NCBI GenBank assembly: GCA_021234155.1
Contig: JAJEKV010000760.1
Coordinates: 1-64,000 of the forward strand
Origin: Isoetes taiwanensis
Taxonomy: Eukaryota > Streptophyta > Lycopodiopsida > Isoetales > Isoetaceae
Direction: 5' to 3'
DNA: 64,000 nucleotides
Under the pieces are notes generated by a model. The model ran no database searches. It was not told the DNA's origin and saw only the letters and a list, made by a program, of their open reading frames with translations. The position numbers were made by a program, and so were the translations under genes. Below are positions 36,305 through 46,199 of the stretch, one piece after another; the first letter of the stretch is position 1; every line of letters starts with the position of its first letter.

Positions 36305-37848
36305 TTAAAAAACCGTCCAAATGTCATTAGACCAATAGAATTGGTAAAATTATACATTAGAAAAAATACATTATTATATATTATTATAGAATAGGAGTAA
36401 AAAACACATTAGGAGACTTTAGACATTAGGGAAATTATAAAATTGTATTATAAAAAAAAAACCGGACAAAACTAGTTCAGACAACAATCCTACTAGCCCA
36501 TCTGACTACTTTGGTCAATCCCTCCGTAGTCTAATCATTCCATCCTATGATCTAAAAGAACATAGTCTGGTACACCAGTCCTTGGGTAACAGGTTCACCA
36601 ATTACATCTCTAGTCAAAACTTTGGCTATTAAGGTTAGCCACCAAAAATACAAAGTACATACGACGTATATTGACCCGGCTGTACCATATTATTAAAACC
36701 ATGGTCACTATTGCTCTAGCTATGAATATCATTTGTAGATACAGCAATAACACTTCAGACATAGGTTATTTCGGTTTAATAAGAGAATGGTCTTCCTGAC
36801 ATTAAAATACATTCCTATTTTTAAGCCCTTTCCAAATTGTTATATGATTCTCAATTTTCAGCATATGAAATAATGGACTTCCTCCAAAACAGAAAAGAAA
36901 TATCTTTTTCACACAAATTATACTAAGAATATATGACCTTATCATCTTTATATTCAACATAATTTAGACTATGCTTATCTTTAAGAAAAATGTACATCCT
37001 TTTATCCATGTCACATCTTTTAGACAAATGTACATCCTGTTATCAATGTCAAGGGGAAGTTTTTACAACCTTATATACTATGGTATGTTTTTAACTTCTC
37101 CCTGCATGACGACTGTTTATTAGCAATGCTATACTACATTACTTACTTATGTCTCATTACTTACTTACTACATTACTACTTATGTCTTAGTCATAAGGTT
37201 TTTTGCAAGACACAGTAGCAGCAAAGATTGTATCAGCAATGCAGAACTCCAATTAAACTAACACATGGTATCAGTTACTAAAACAGCATTGAGAGGTGCA
37301 TTAACTCATATTACGCTTAGAGCATAGATTTAAATTGTCATAGTATTATGCAAACATTCCAGCACGTCTGTTCATACAAAATCTGTTCTGAATATATCAG
37401 AAAACATACCAAAAAGTAGAGTTTAACCTGCTTACTCAATTTCGTACAAATTCCATTGCATTATGCAGTCAACTTATATAACTGGAATATCATATATACT
37501 AGACTGAAGGTTCTATTACCTGTATGAATGTCATTAATGACATATTCTGCAGTACTTTTCTACTTGTGTAGCAGCACTTAGAACCACATAATCAAAATTT
37601 CAAAAGTCATACCAAAAGTTAAGCTAACTTTTTGCACTGCTTCTGTCCTATTGCTTATCCAAAAACTTGACTTAACCTTTGTAGCAGATTAAGTTCTTCC
37701 ATTATATTGCCTCACTTAGACCTAGTACATCCGTTTCGACTGACCATACACCATAACAGCAAAGAAGACACATTAGGAGAAGAATCACCACGTACCTGCA
37801 CCCAATCATGAGAACGTTAGCGATAGACTCGGTAACGACCCAAGGGCC

Positions 37849-37902
37849 AAAAGGTACATTAGGTGATTCTTGGCTCATCGCCCTTCACCTAATGTACCCT
37901 TT
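37849..37902. repeat. 18-bp inverted repeat, hairpin-forming
   Basis: The arms 37,849-37,866 (AAAAGGTACATTAGGTGA) and 37,885-37,902 are complementary at 17 of 18 positions, with an 18-nt loop. It could be the core of a MITE or a short hairpin transcript. It is too short for a typical plant miRNA precursor. Confidence 0.8.
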
Positions 37903-38384
37903 GCTCTTGATGTCTGATAGTCTACTAAGCATGTACTGTCTAACAATTCAGTAAATCACATTACTTTAGTAACATTTATAACAAAAAAAAAGTCTGGCCT
38001 TAGTGTCACATAAGGTCCTATGTTACAATACCCTAACACACCCCTATGCTTGCATAATCTAACCAACAACCTGGCCATTAAGCAATTTACAAAAGGGTTA
38101 TGCTGGCCTGTTATTCACCCCTTTGTTTCATGTACAACCTATCATCTAGGGACTCGGTTTAGTAAATCAGAAATCAATATATGAAAAACCAGTCTGTCTC
38201 ATTGTTAATAGTAACTAGTATTAGCCTGGATTATCTATGTTGTAAACATATTTACCTCCATACATTTGCTACCATTTACCACCAACTTAATTTTCTTAAT
38301 GGTCGGATCATGCTCCAACAGTAGGCATAAACAAAGATGGCTTCTTAAAAAAAGCTCGGAACATTTTTTTCCTTCATCTTATAC

Positions 38385-38708
38385 CTATAAATCTTCATTA
38401 TCGGAATCAAAATCTTCATCAGTAGGTTGTGTCTCAGGCACGAAATGCTCATTATTGCTATTACTTCTGTAAAACCCTGTTGGATTTCTATTAAATCTGC
38501 TACCCCTTTTAGCTACGAAGCCACCTCTGTTTCCTTCAAAGCTTCGTTTGGACTCATAGTTGCGACCACCGCCTCTTCTATTCATCCTTAATTTCTCAAG
38601 TTTCACTGTATTTTGGCACCAAAGGAGCTCTCTTTCCGTTTCAATATCCGTTGTGTACTCTTCTTCAGAAGTTTGGCTACCGGACCAGCCATCGGAATTA
38701 AAACCCAT
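38385..38708 (-). CDS. Small RG-rich protein or first exon, unknown
   Basis: A 107-codon frame starts at an ATG at 38,708 and ends TGA/TAA-side at 38,385. The N-terminal part (GWSGSQTSEEEYTTDIETE...) is acidic. It is followed by a basic Arg/Gly stretch (RRGGGRNYESKRSFEGNRGG, then KRGSRFNRN) and an acidic tail DEDFDSDNEDL. The composition resembles RGG-type RNA-binding proteins or the terminal exon of a larger RNA-associated protein. I do not recognise a specific family. Codon-level composition is convincingly protein-like compared with surrounding DNA. No neighbouring exons were found, so it may be a single-exon gene, one exon, or a processed fragment. Confidence 0.45.
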   Translation of the reverse strand: MGFNSDGWSGSQTSEEEYTTDIETERELLWCQNTVKLEKLRMNRRGGGRNYESKRSFEGNRGGFVAKRGSRFNRNPTGFYRSNSNNEHFVPETQPTDEDFDSDNEDL

Positions 38709-39070
38709 AGCCGAATACCTAATTATTATCTTAGATAATATCAGAGCATTAAAGGATCATAAAGGTCGCCTTTGGAATCGAGCTCAGCTGTTGTCTAATG
38801 GTCAAAACCCTAACCTTTATAATAAATTATGACGGTTCATATTAACCAGCTTGTGCTTTAATTTTTGAAAAAGGGGGAAATTATCCTATTGGTTCCATTT
38901 TTTTTTTTTTTAAATAACTTAATGTTCCCTTTTACACCTTTAGATATCCCAATGGTGCCCCCTTTACTAGTATATTGAGCACCACTTACCACTCCTTATA
39001 GTTAGTAAATACCTCAAAGAAAGTTTATATTGTTATCATTATACACCAATCTCACCTTGTATCATCCATT

Positions 39071-39074
<4 letters not shown>

Positions 39075-39100
<26 letters not shown>
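39075..39100. repeat. Homopolymer A tract
   Basis: About 26-28 consecutive A residues follow AATTT-like DNA. It could be the tail of a retroposed sequence on the plus strand or a simple slippage tract. Confidence 0.8.
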
Positions 39101-39101
<1 letters not shown>

Positions 39102-39155
39102 CCCAAAACCTCTGCGTTTCCCCCTCTTTCTTCTTACTCTAGCTGCTGAATCGGA

Positions 39156-39188
39156 ATGGAGATGGAGATGGAGATGGAGATGGAGATG
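39156..39188. repeat. (GGAGAT)n hexanucleotide repeat
   Basis: Five to six units. On the minus strand it reads as a His-Leu dipeptide run within the open frame 39069-39260, which I reject as a gene. Confidence 0.9.
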
Positions 39189-39353
39189 CAGAATCACCTT
39201 TCGCCTTGTTTTGTCATGGCAGGAGGCAAACCTTCTCCTTAATACTTCAGTAGCTTGCATTCATACCAGGAAAGAAATATACAGGTCAGCGGCAGCTAAT
39301 AGCTTCGGATGCAACAACTGAGCAACAATTACTTAAATTTATTTGTTTGTAGG

Positions 39354-39379
39354 TGTTTGTTTGTTTGTTTGTTTGTTTG
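39354..39379. repeat. (TTTG)n microsatellite
   Basis: Six TTTG units, with a shorter interrupted run just before at 39,341-39,350. Confidence 0.9.
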
Positions 39380-39510
39380 AGAAAATATATTATGGTTCAT
39401 TATTTAAAACTTGAAGTTCTTCATACTAGTTATTGCAACTATTTCAACTGCAATATAAGGAATAATAGTTCTAAAAAATTACAGAAAGTACTTAACATAT
39501 TGGAGAACAT

Positions 39511-39655
39511 ATTGTACGTAAAGTACGTATTTTACGTATTCAATAAGTATTTTATAATTCCAAAAAACGTATTAAAAGTACTTTTTAAATGAGAGGTATG
39601 CATACGGTATTAATACGTTAAGTACGTATAATACCCATACCGTACTAAACGTACC
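39511..39655. repeat. TACGTA-rich repeat, copy 2
   Basis: Dense in TACGTA, TACGTATT and AAGTACGT words, ending with CCATACCGTACTAAACGTACC. It is related to 36,252-36,304 in the opposite orientation through the shared TACTTAACGTAYTAATAC core. Confidence 0.55.
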
Positions 39656-40429
39656 TGACAACACTGACGCTGGGGATGTGACTTTCTCCGTTTGGATATG
39701 CCCTGAAGCATGAGCAATGCTGCAAGCCTAAAGACAAGCCATTTTAATAACATTTACAAGACATTTGGCTCATTTTCAATATCTGGTTGTCATAGTTTCT
39801 TGTAAAAGTAAATATATAACATGTAACAGATCTTTATTTGTAGGCCTGAATTAAAGGGTGCTCTTTGCTGCAAGTCCTTTGAGAATGACAGTCGCCATTC
39901 AATGTTATAACTTTTGAGTGATGAAAACCTTTATGGTATGCAAGTGCTCTTGGAAACGGTTAACCAAATAACAAGAATATTACCGCAGAGCCTCATCTTA
40001 TGATGAGTACCGTCAGAGTAAGTTGATCAAGCAAAGTAGCACGACACTTTAGATTGAAGAGATGGTATTTATTTCTAGGTTGATATGATTGCACATATCA
40101 AAGGAAACAAGGGACATCAATTGCATATTTTACAAGTAAAATTGCACATCCCCGATCTTATACTATCTATCTATCTATCTACAACACGAAACCAAACATT
40201 TATCTACCAACACCTGATTTGTCAACAAAGGTACACTATTGTGGTGGCTATAAAGGTCCAATACAACCCTCTATAGGACCATCCATGAAAAGATAAATAC
40301 AAAGAATCAACAAAACTTAAATCGTTGCTCCGTACCACGTTGCATTTAAAAATAAGTTTAGCCAAAGTAACTTCTCTATCCCGCCCTAACCTTCACCCCA
40401 ACCCTGCAGTTCTGCTAGTTTTTTTTTTT

Positions 40430-42035
40430 TTTTTGCAATGGCCATGGAGCTTCTTTGTATTCGTTGTTGATGGATTGGCATGCCAGAGGCTGGGCAAGCC
40501 TAGCCCCTTCATTTTGCACCTTGATTCTTATGATCCTCTGCATGCAGAAGTTCGAGGTTTCAAAGCTTTGTGAGTTATTTCAGTCTTCTGTCATATTTAG
40601 GGTATTACTTTAGCTGAGCTGCTATTAGTGCAGGTTAAGGACATTCCATTTGGAACTAAGGGTGGACTAATCATTGGTATGTTCTGTTTTTTCGACCAGT
40701 GCTCAGTTTGTTTGCCATTTGGCCAAGAAGTTTTGGTGCATGAATGTTATGCTATAGATGACATGACCCGGCTACAAAATACAAAACTCGCCCGCTGAAA
40801 TAACCTGGAGTGGTCATTACATTGTCTTCCTTTTGCAAAGACAACTTTGAGTGGATTATTTAGCGACATAGGATTATGCAGCATGAGTTCTGACATGATT
40901 TTTCTGTAGGAGCCTCTATTGAAAGGAGTTGCTCCTAGAGTACAAACTATTTCCTGCAAAATTGCATGTTTAGAATCTATGAAGACAAGCACCGACCTTA
41001 CCCATGCACTCATAGCAGTTATTGAGGTACATCTCAAGAATGGTACATCTCAAGAACATAATAACAATAAATGTCAAAACCATGGTTGTAACTTCTTTTG
41101 TGTTTGTTACAGAAAACAAATGTTATATGATAAACATGAATTATGGGGAGTCGATTTGTGACACGACTATGGCCAAATTGTTGTTTTGATAGATCGGATG
41201 AGAGGAGAATATTAGCTTTAGTTGTCTCGACCCACCGTGGGGATCCGAAGGGTTGCAATATTCATCATAACATACTTGACATATATATGCATCTAACATT
41301 TCTCAAGCCCTCATAATTGAAATGTTCGAAATTGTATAAACTTTTCTTCTATCTATCAAGAGCAAAATGGTTGTACCTTCAAGCCATAAACATAAGTGCT
41401 CAAAAGAAAGATTGAATCTGGCAAAAAACAAATCTAGCTTGTCAACATTTTAAGAATGGCATAAGAAGTTTGAGTATGTTATTGAGCAATCCCAGCCATC
41501 TAATTGAAGTTCCCAATCACTTACTTATTTAAATGGTTCTATCTACCTAAATTATGGGCATCCCAATTTCAATGCTTCAAGTTTTGTTAATCCAAATGGT
41601 GATGTTAGTGGAACACCCATTATTTTGGGGCCATATAATGGTTATCCAATTTTTTAGGGTTTTGCATATAGTATATTCATATATGCCAGATTTTGCATAT
41701 ATAGAAACGTATATGCTAGATTTTCTAAACATGTATAATTATTATACAATGATTCCTTTGGAATATTCTTGTTACCGGGGCACTTATCTGGGCCGTCTGC
41801 TCTTCATCGATTCTTGGTTGCGATTCACTAAGCAATCAAATTTCTTCCAGCTTACTTCTTGTCTTTTTGTAGATTTTTCCAGAAACTGGTTCATTAGTGT
41901 TATCAAATTATAAATATTCATTCTTTGATATGTGCAGGCGACTTTCTGGACTAGGCAGACCACATGCATTGTTCGTTGGAAAGGATGTCAATGAAGTATT
42001 GGCTAAACGTCTATTGAGCAAGAAGAACTAAATAG
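40430..42035 (+). other. Exon-like segments of an unknown gene
   Basis: Several plus-strand segments have splice-like borders. 40,436-40,570 ends at a GTGAGT donor and reads PFILHLDSYDPLHAEVRGFK. 40,634-40,676 reads VKDIPFGTKGGLIIG. 40,909-41,026 (after CTGTAG, before GTACAT) encodes EPLLKGVAPRVQTISCK and continues for about 21 residues. A last piece, 41,939-42,031, reads RLSGLGRPHALFVGKDVNEV and, twelve residues later, reaches a TAA. The ILHLDS block recalls C48/Ulp1 SUMO proteases, but the catalytic His and the Gln/Cys blocks are not visible, so I do not assign it. Phases between the segments could not be reconciled. It may be a real gene with unseen exons or a decayed one. Confidence 0.3.
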
Positions 42036-42476
42036 AACCTTGAGACCATATGAACTAGATATACTTTCAAAATACAAGCTTGAGAGGAAGTATGTGAAGA
42101 TGACAAATAGTTAAGAAAGGTTATGTTGAATACTAGTGATGTCGCCAAGAATCCAACAGTAAATACGTACTAAGATTTGCCTTCAATACTGTGTTTGAAA
42201 ACTTCGTGTGTTCTTCCAACAAATGGAGACAATGTATTTATATTGAGAATGTACCATCGGAATGGAGAGAAAAATATGTGGAACTACTCCGTTTCTCACA
42301 ATATATGGTTCTGATCGAAATAAAATGTTTGCTGGACTGATACTGGAAAAATTCAATGCTGATTTATTTTTCTTCGATAGTAATACAAAGTACTAATTCT
42401 ACTATAGTTGCATTTTGATGGCATAATGTCGTCTTGTTGCTGTTTGACGACAATCAAAGATATTGTTAAGACTTAA

Positions 42477-43163
42477 ATGCATTTTCCTACACTTCCTTCA
42501 CGTTGGCATCTCAAACTTAAAAGCAATGTCTTCAATGTGAATGAGAGCATATGTATTGTCAGGAATTTCATCTGGGGTGGTACATCAGAAGGTGCTGTTG
42601 TTAAAGTATCCTGGGCTAAGTGCATGAAGCCTAATATATCTGGTGGCCTTGGAATGTTGAACTTCCGTCTTCAAAGTCGGGTCATGATCTCAAAGTTCAT
42701 TTGGAGGCTCCCCCTTGGTCAAGATGACTCTCCTAGCTTAAGGTTGGTGCGGCAATCACTTGTCTCCCCTTTCACAAGACAACTATCAAGCCTAGTCCCC
42801 CATGGACTTTGTTGTACCCTCTGAATCCATATCCAAATGCTTCCCCATTCCTTAAAGGTCTGCTTGCTTCTTGGGATGCGGTTAGATCTTTACTCCATGT
42901 TAATCCCCAAGCTTGTGCTTCATTGTCAATGTCATGCGGTGGCTTCCCTTGCAAGGTACGCATAATCAGTAGCCTTTATGTGCACTTGTATATCCAAAGA
43001 CCCAATGGCATTGGCAGCTAGCTTGATTAGTCACATTTTGTCATGGGAGGCTTTTCAGACGAGATTTCTGTCATACAGATGGGATCGACAAATTTTGGCT
43101 AGGGTGGCTGATTTTTTGCCATCCATTGTGCAACAACTATTGGAATATAAATATGCTGACTAA
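42477..43163 (+). pseudogene. Plant LINE reverse-transcriptase C-terminal fragment
   Basis: The open frame 42477-42824 contains IVRNFIWGGTSE...VSWAKCMKPNISGGLGMLNF followed by KFIWRL. This is the characteristic block downstream of the polymerase domain in plant L1-type retrotransposons (FLWGG...SWDKVC.PK..GGLG). The reading continues in other frames to 43,163. Upstream polymerase motifs are absent, so this is a 5'-truncated relic. It abuts the Ty1-copia element. Confidence 0.75.
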
Positions 43164-43493
43164 GCATAATGTGCTTTGAAACAGCTTGATTGGTTCAAAG
43201 ACTTAGCAATAATCTTTGTGAAGGTCTTTGAAATGTACAAGGCAAAGCTTTTGTCGATCGAAGCACAATCACCCTAAATCAAAGGCCGTAATTAGTGGAC
43301 GATAGTTAAACGGTAGACTACTATTCTTAGTCTCCCCAGTTGTATATATTGATTGTACGTTATGTACTATGCAATGCTCAGAAGTAGAGATTGTATTTCC
43401 CATTGCTTTCTCAATAGAGTTATTCTTGTTCTTCTATTCTATCTCTTGAGTCGATTTTGCGGGGTTTGTGCTGGTTTTGCACTAGTTCTATTA

Positions 43494-43505
43494 TGGTATC
43501 AGAGC
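43494..43505 (+). other. Ty1-copia primer-binding site (initiator tRNA-Met)
   Basis: TGGTATCAGAGC is the standard complement to the 3' end of plant initiator Met-tRNA and primes minus-strand DNA synthesis. It lies 320 bp before the gag start. The 5' LTR should end just before it, but its left boundary is not evident. Confidence 0.85.
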
Positions 43506-44836
43506 TTTGTTAATGGAAGAATAGAGCAAGCTATTGGAGAAGCATCCAAATTGGATTGGCCATTGTTTCCAGGAGTTCTTTGGCTGAGATTTGGTGGTGG
43601 AAAATCTCATTTGCAACATTGGAGAAGATTCCTGCTTTTTGGCCTGGAGGAAGTGTTTTTGGAGAGTGATTCGGATTTTCCAGCAAGTTCTAGTGTGAGA
43701 TTCGAGTTTTCCAAGATCTTTTTGGCGACAAAATTCAAGATTCAACTTTTCTAGTGGGTGCTTTATTTGGTGACGGATTTGTTTTCTCAACCATCTTTTT
43801 GGCTGCTGAAAACAGGAAAAATTCATGGATCCATTGAAGTTCTCACAGAATGCAAAGCTCACTAATAATAATTATTATGTTTGGAAGAAGTTCATGGTGA
43901 ATTATTTGATATTTAGTGACATGGGAGCGGTGTTTGATGAAGACTTTATCAGCACCAAGTCAGCAGATGCTGGCAGGGTAAACCAGAAGGCTTGTGCTTT
44001 TGTCAAAATGTTGGCTGAAGAGACAATTGAAATCAACCATTTTACTGAGTTTAAGGAGATGTGGTCTCATTTGGAGAAGTCTCTTGATAGCAAGGGTATG
44101 ATCCAGAACAAAATGAGACATGCCCAATTAGGTGATTTCAAATCTGTCACAGCATACCTTACTCAGATGAAGCAATGGCGCTTGGATTACATGGCCGCTG
44201 GTGGAGTGCTGTCTGAAAAATAGCTAATTCAAGATATCTTGGTTGGTCTTCCTCCTTCGTATGATATTATCTCTTCGAAGATTAGATACAAGGAGAAATT
44301 GATATAGCCAAAGTAACTATTCTACTGCAACAAGAGGAGTTGGTGCAGAAGCAAAGGGATGGGAAAGTGGACCATGTTAATTTTGTGTCTACTTCTCGGG
44401 CTGACACCAAGAAGAAGTTTGCTGATAGCAAAGACTCTAGAAAGTCAGGAAATATAAAGTCTGATGGTAAGAAATCCAAGGAGTTCAAGTGCTAGAATTG
44501 TGGTGAAAGGGGTCACTACAATTCGAATTGTAAGAAGGAGAAGAAAAGCTCAAAGGATAGTGACATGAGAAGCACAACAGTCAACTCTAAGGGAGAGACA
44601 AGTGTTGTTGCATGTGCCACTTTTGATGCTGAATATCTGAATCTTGCAGCAGCGGCTAGCACCTTACAGAAGGACTAGATTTTGGACTCAGGAGCCACGG
44701 TTCATCTTACTGATGTGTTTTTTGAACTTGAACCTCGATCTGGAGGTGATGTGAAGATGGGTGATGGATATTCTCTTCCTATCACAGGAAAGGGGATTGT
44801 AGCTTTTCAATTGCATGGACGTGATGTAGTTAGTAA
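43494..44836 (+). mobile_element. Ty1-copia retrotransposon, 5' part (gag-protease)
   Basis: After the primer-binding site, a gag frame opens at 43,825 with a UBN2/retrotran_gag-like N-terminus (NNNYYVWKKFMVNYL, later MWSHLEKSLDSKG). It is stopped by TAG at 44,221. Gag then continues in shifted frames to a CCHC zinc knuckle at about 44,490-44,531, whose second position is a TAG. A retropepsin active site (LDSGATVHLT) follows at 44,682-44,711 in a third frame. The sequence ends abruptly at 44,836 in the TTAGTAA target duplication and resumes at 55,460. The stops and frame changes show that it was already, or has since become, inactive. Confidence 0.9.
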
Positions 44837-44860
44837 AGCATGGTTTCATTAATTGGAGAA
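44830..44860. repeat. Left target duplication and inverted repeat of insertion
   Basis: TTAGTAA at 44,830-44,836 is repeated exactly at 55,460-55,466; extended to nine bases the two copies differ at one position. Just inside, TTCATTAATTGGAGAA (44,845-44,860) matches the right end in inverted orientation at 15 of 16 positions. Confidence 0.8.
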
Positions 44861-44879
44861 AATAACGCAATTTTGAGAA

Positions 44880-45545
44880 TTTTAAGCACACCTAATTTGC
44901 TCAAGCACGAATATTTTTACCTAGTTCTCGAGCGTAAGATACATGAGGTCATTAACATACACATATACATACAAATTATGTGTTATACTTGTACGTGTAT
45001 GTGATACTTGTACAAGCCCAATAATGGCGCTACAATCTACACCAATAATTCACATCAATAATTTTAGTTCACTATAAAAACAGCTCCATCCGGTCATTCA
45101 TCTTGCATGGCTTCCTTGCCTCCGTCAAGGAGCACATCCCATCCTTCAAGTGCTACTTGAGCTACGACGATCTGTGTGAATGCTATAGAAATGGTGTTAA
45201 TCTTGATCCATGGCTCCAGTCCAAAGCAGATGGTCCTGCTAGTGCTTGCAGGAAGCTCACTCGTGTTGTGGTCCACCTTTATTGGCTTCCTGATCAGGAG
45301 ATCTTTGAGCTGAATGCCATCACCTTAGCAGGTGTTGATGATGAGTGAATCGTTGAAGACTTGTGTACCTGCCAAGGATATAATAATGATATATGAGCAC
45401 TTCTATAGTATGTAAGGATGTAATAAGCATAATCAATGTTATTAGTGATGACTATTGTATCTGTTAAGGATATAATAATGATATGAGCACCTATGAACTA
45501 TGTAAGGATGTAATAGCACAATGAATATTATCTGATATATCATAC
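44880..45545 (+). other. Promoter plus small ORF module, copy 1
   Basis: CACACCTAA, ACTCAAGCAC-like and CAATAATGGCGCTACA words lead to a TATA-like CACTATAAAA at about 45,070. This is followed by a short frame, open from the TATA region to 45,346, whose product includes CYLSYDDLCECYRNGVNL and LYWLPDQEIFELNAI. The frame at 45,103 lacks an ATG; the nearest ATG (45,107) is in another frame and stops after 17 codons. The encoded sequence is not recognised. After it, a roughly 90-bp unit (AAGGATATAATAATGATAT...GTAAGGATGTAATA) is repeated twice at 45,372-45,520. Confidence 0.5.
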
Positions 45546-45599
45546 TTGAGTATAGTTTAAGGTTGTGCTCTTCGACCTCCACTTTATTTGCAAGCAGTC

Positions 45600-46085
45600 C
45601 CTAATTTCAATCACACCTAAATTACTCAAGCACAAATACTTTTACCTTAGTAAAATCCACAAAGCATGTTTTCACTTGATACACATATCCATACAAAATA
45701 TGCATTATACTTGTACGTATACATGAGTCTTATATACGCTCAATAATGGCGCTACAGTCTACCCCAATAATTCACATCAATAATTTTACTTCACTATAAA
45801 AGCGACTCACCGGGGCTAGAGGTCATTCATCTCCCATGGATTTTTCACCTTCTTTTGTTCACCACATTGAGGGCGATCAAGTGCTCAATGAGCTACAATG
45901 ATCTTGTTAGTTGCCTAGGCAGGGTATTCTTCTTGATCCCTACCTCGATCCAAAGCTATGGGCGCCGATTCGTTGGTTCGGGCTAATTCGTGTTATGATC
46001 CACTTCATTTTGGCTTTCTGGCGCAATAGCTATGAGATATCGGGGATCACTCCCTGCATTTGTTGATGATGAATGAATCACACAT
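45600..46085 (+). other. Promoter plus small ORF module, copy 2
   Basis: A second, diverged copy of the module at 44,880 begins about 720 bp downstream, in the same order: CACACCTAAATTACTCAAGCAC, CAATAATGGCGCTACA, then CACTATAAAA at about 45,795. An ATG stands at 45,837, at the position of the first copy's ATG. Its frame stops after 21 codons, and the remaining homology runs through frameshifts to about 46,075. Both copies are decayed, but the promoter-like part is the better conserved half. Confidence 0.55.
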
Positions 46086-46199
46086 TCAACATTGTATAGT
46101 GTAAGAGCTCTTGTGTTAAGATGAAAAATGCAAGGCGTAATGAATAATAACTAGTCTATGTACCTTGCATATTTATATGATATAGTAATTATGTAAAAC

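Larger units (their letters stand above)
32060..38380. other. Long intergenic stretch, no assignable gene
   Basis: Short open frames are present (32081-32392 plus, 33195-33440 plus, 33882-34076 plus, 35531-35773 minus). None has a motif I recognise, and none shows consistent exon borders. A 27-bp unit ending in TTTGATTATCAA is duplicated at 33,145-33,205, before a T-run. 36,300-38,300 is AT-rich. A 37-bp tandem duplication containing ATGTACATCCT lies near 36,988-37,050. Confidence 0.4.

Noticed and set aside
39069-39260. Minus-strand ORF with His-Leu repeats and a Phe run
   Set aside because: Produced by the GGAGAT microsatellite and the A tract, not by a gene.
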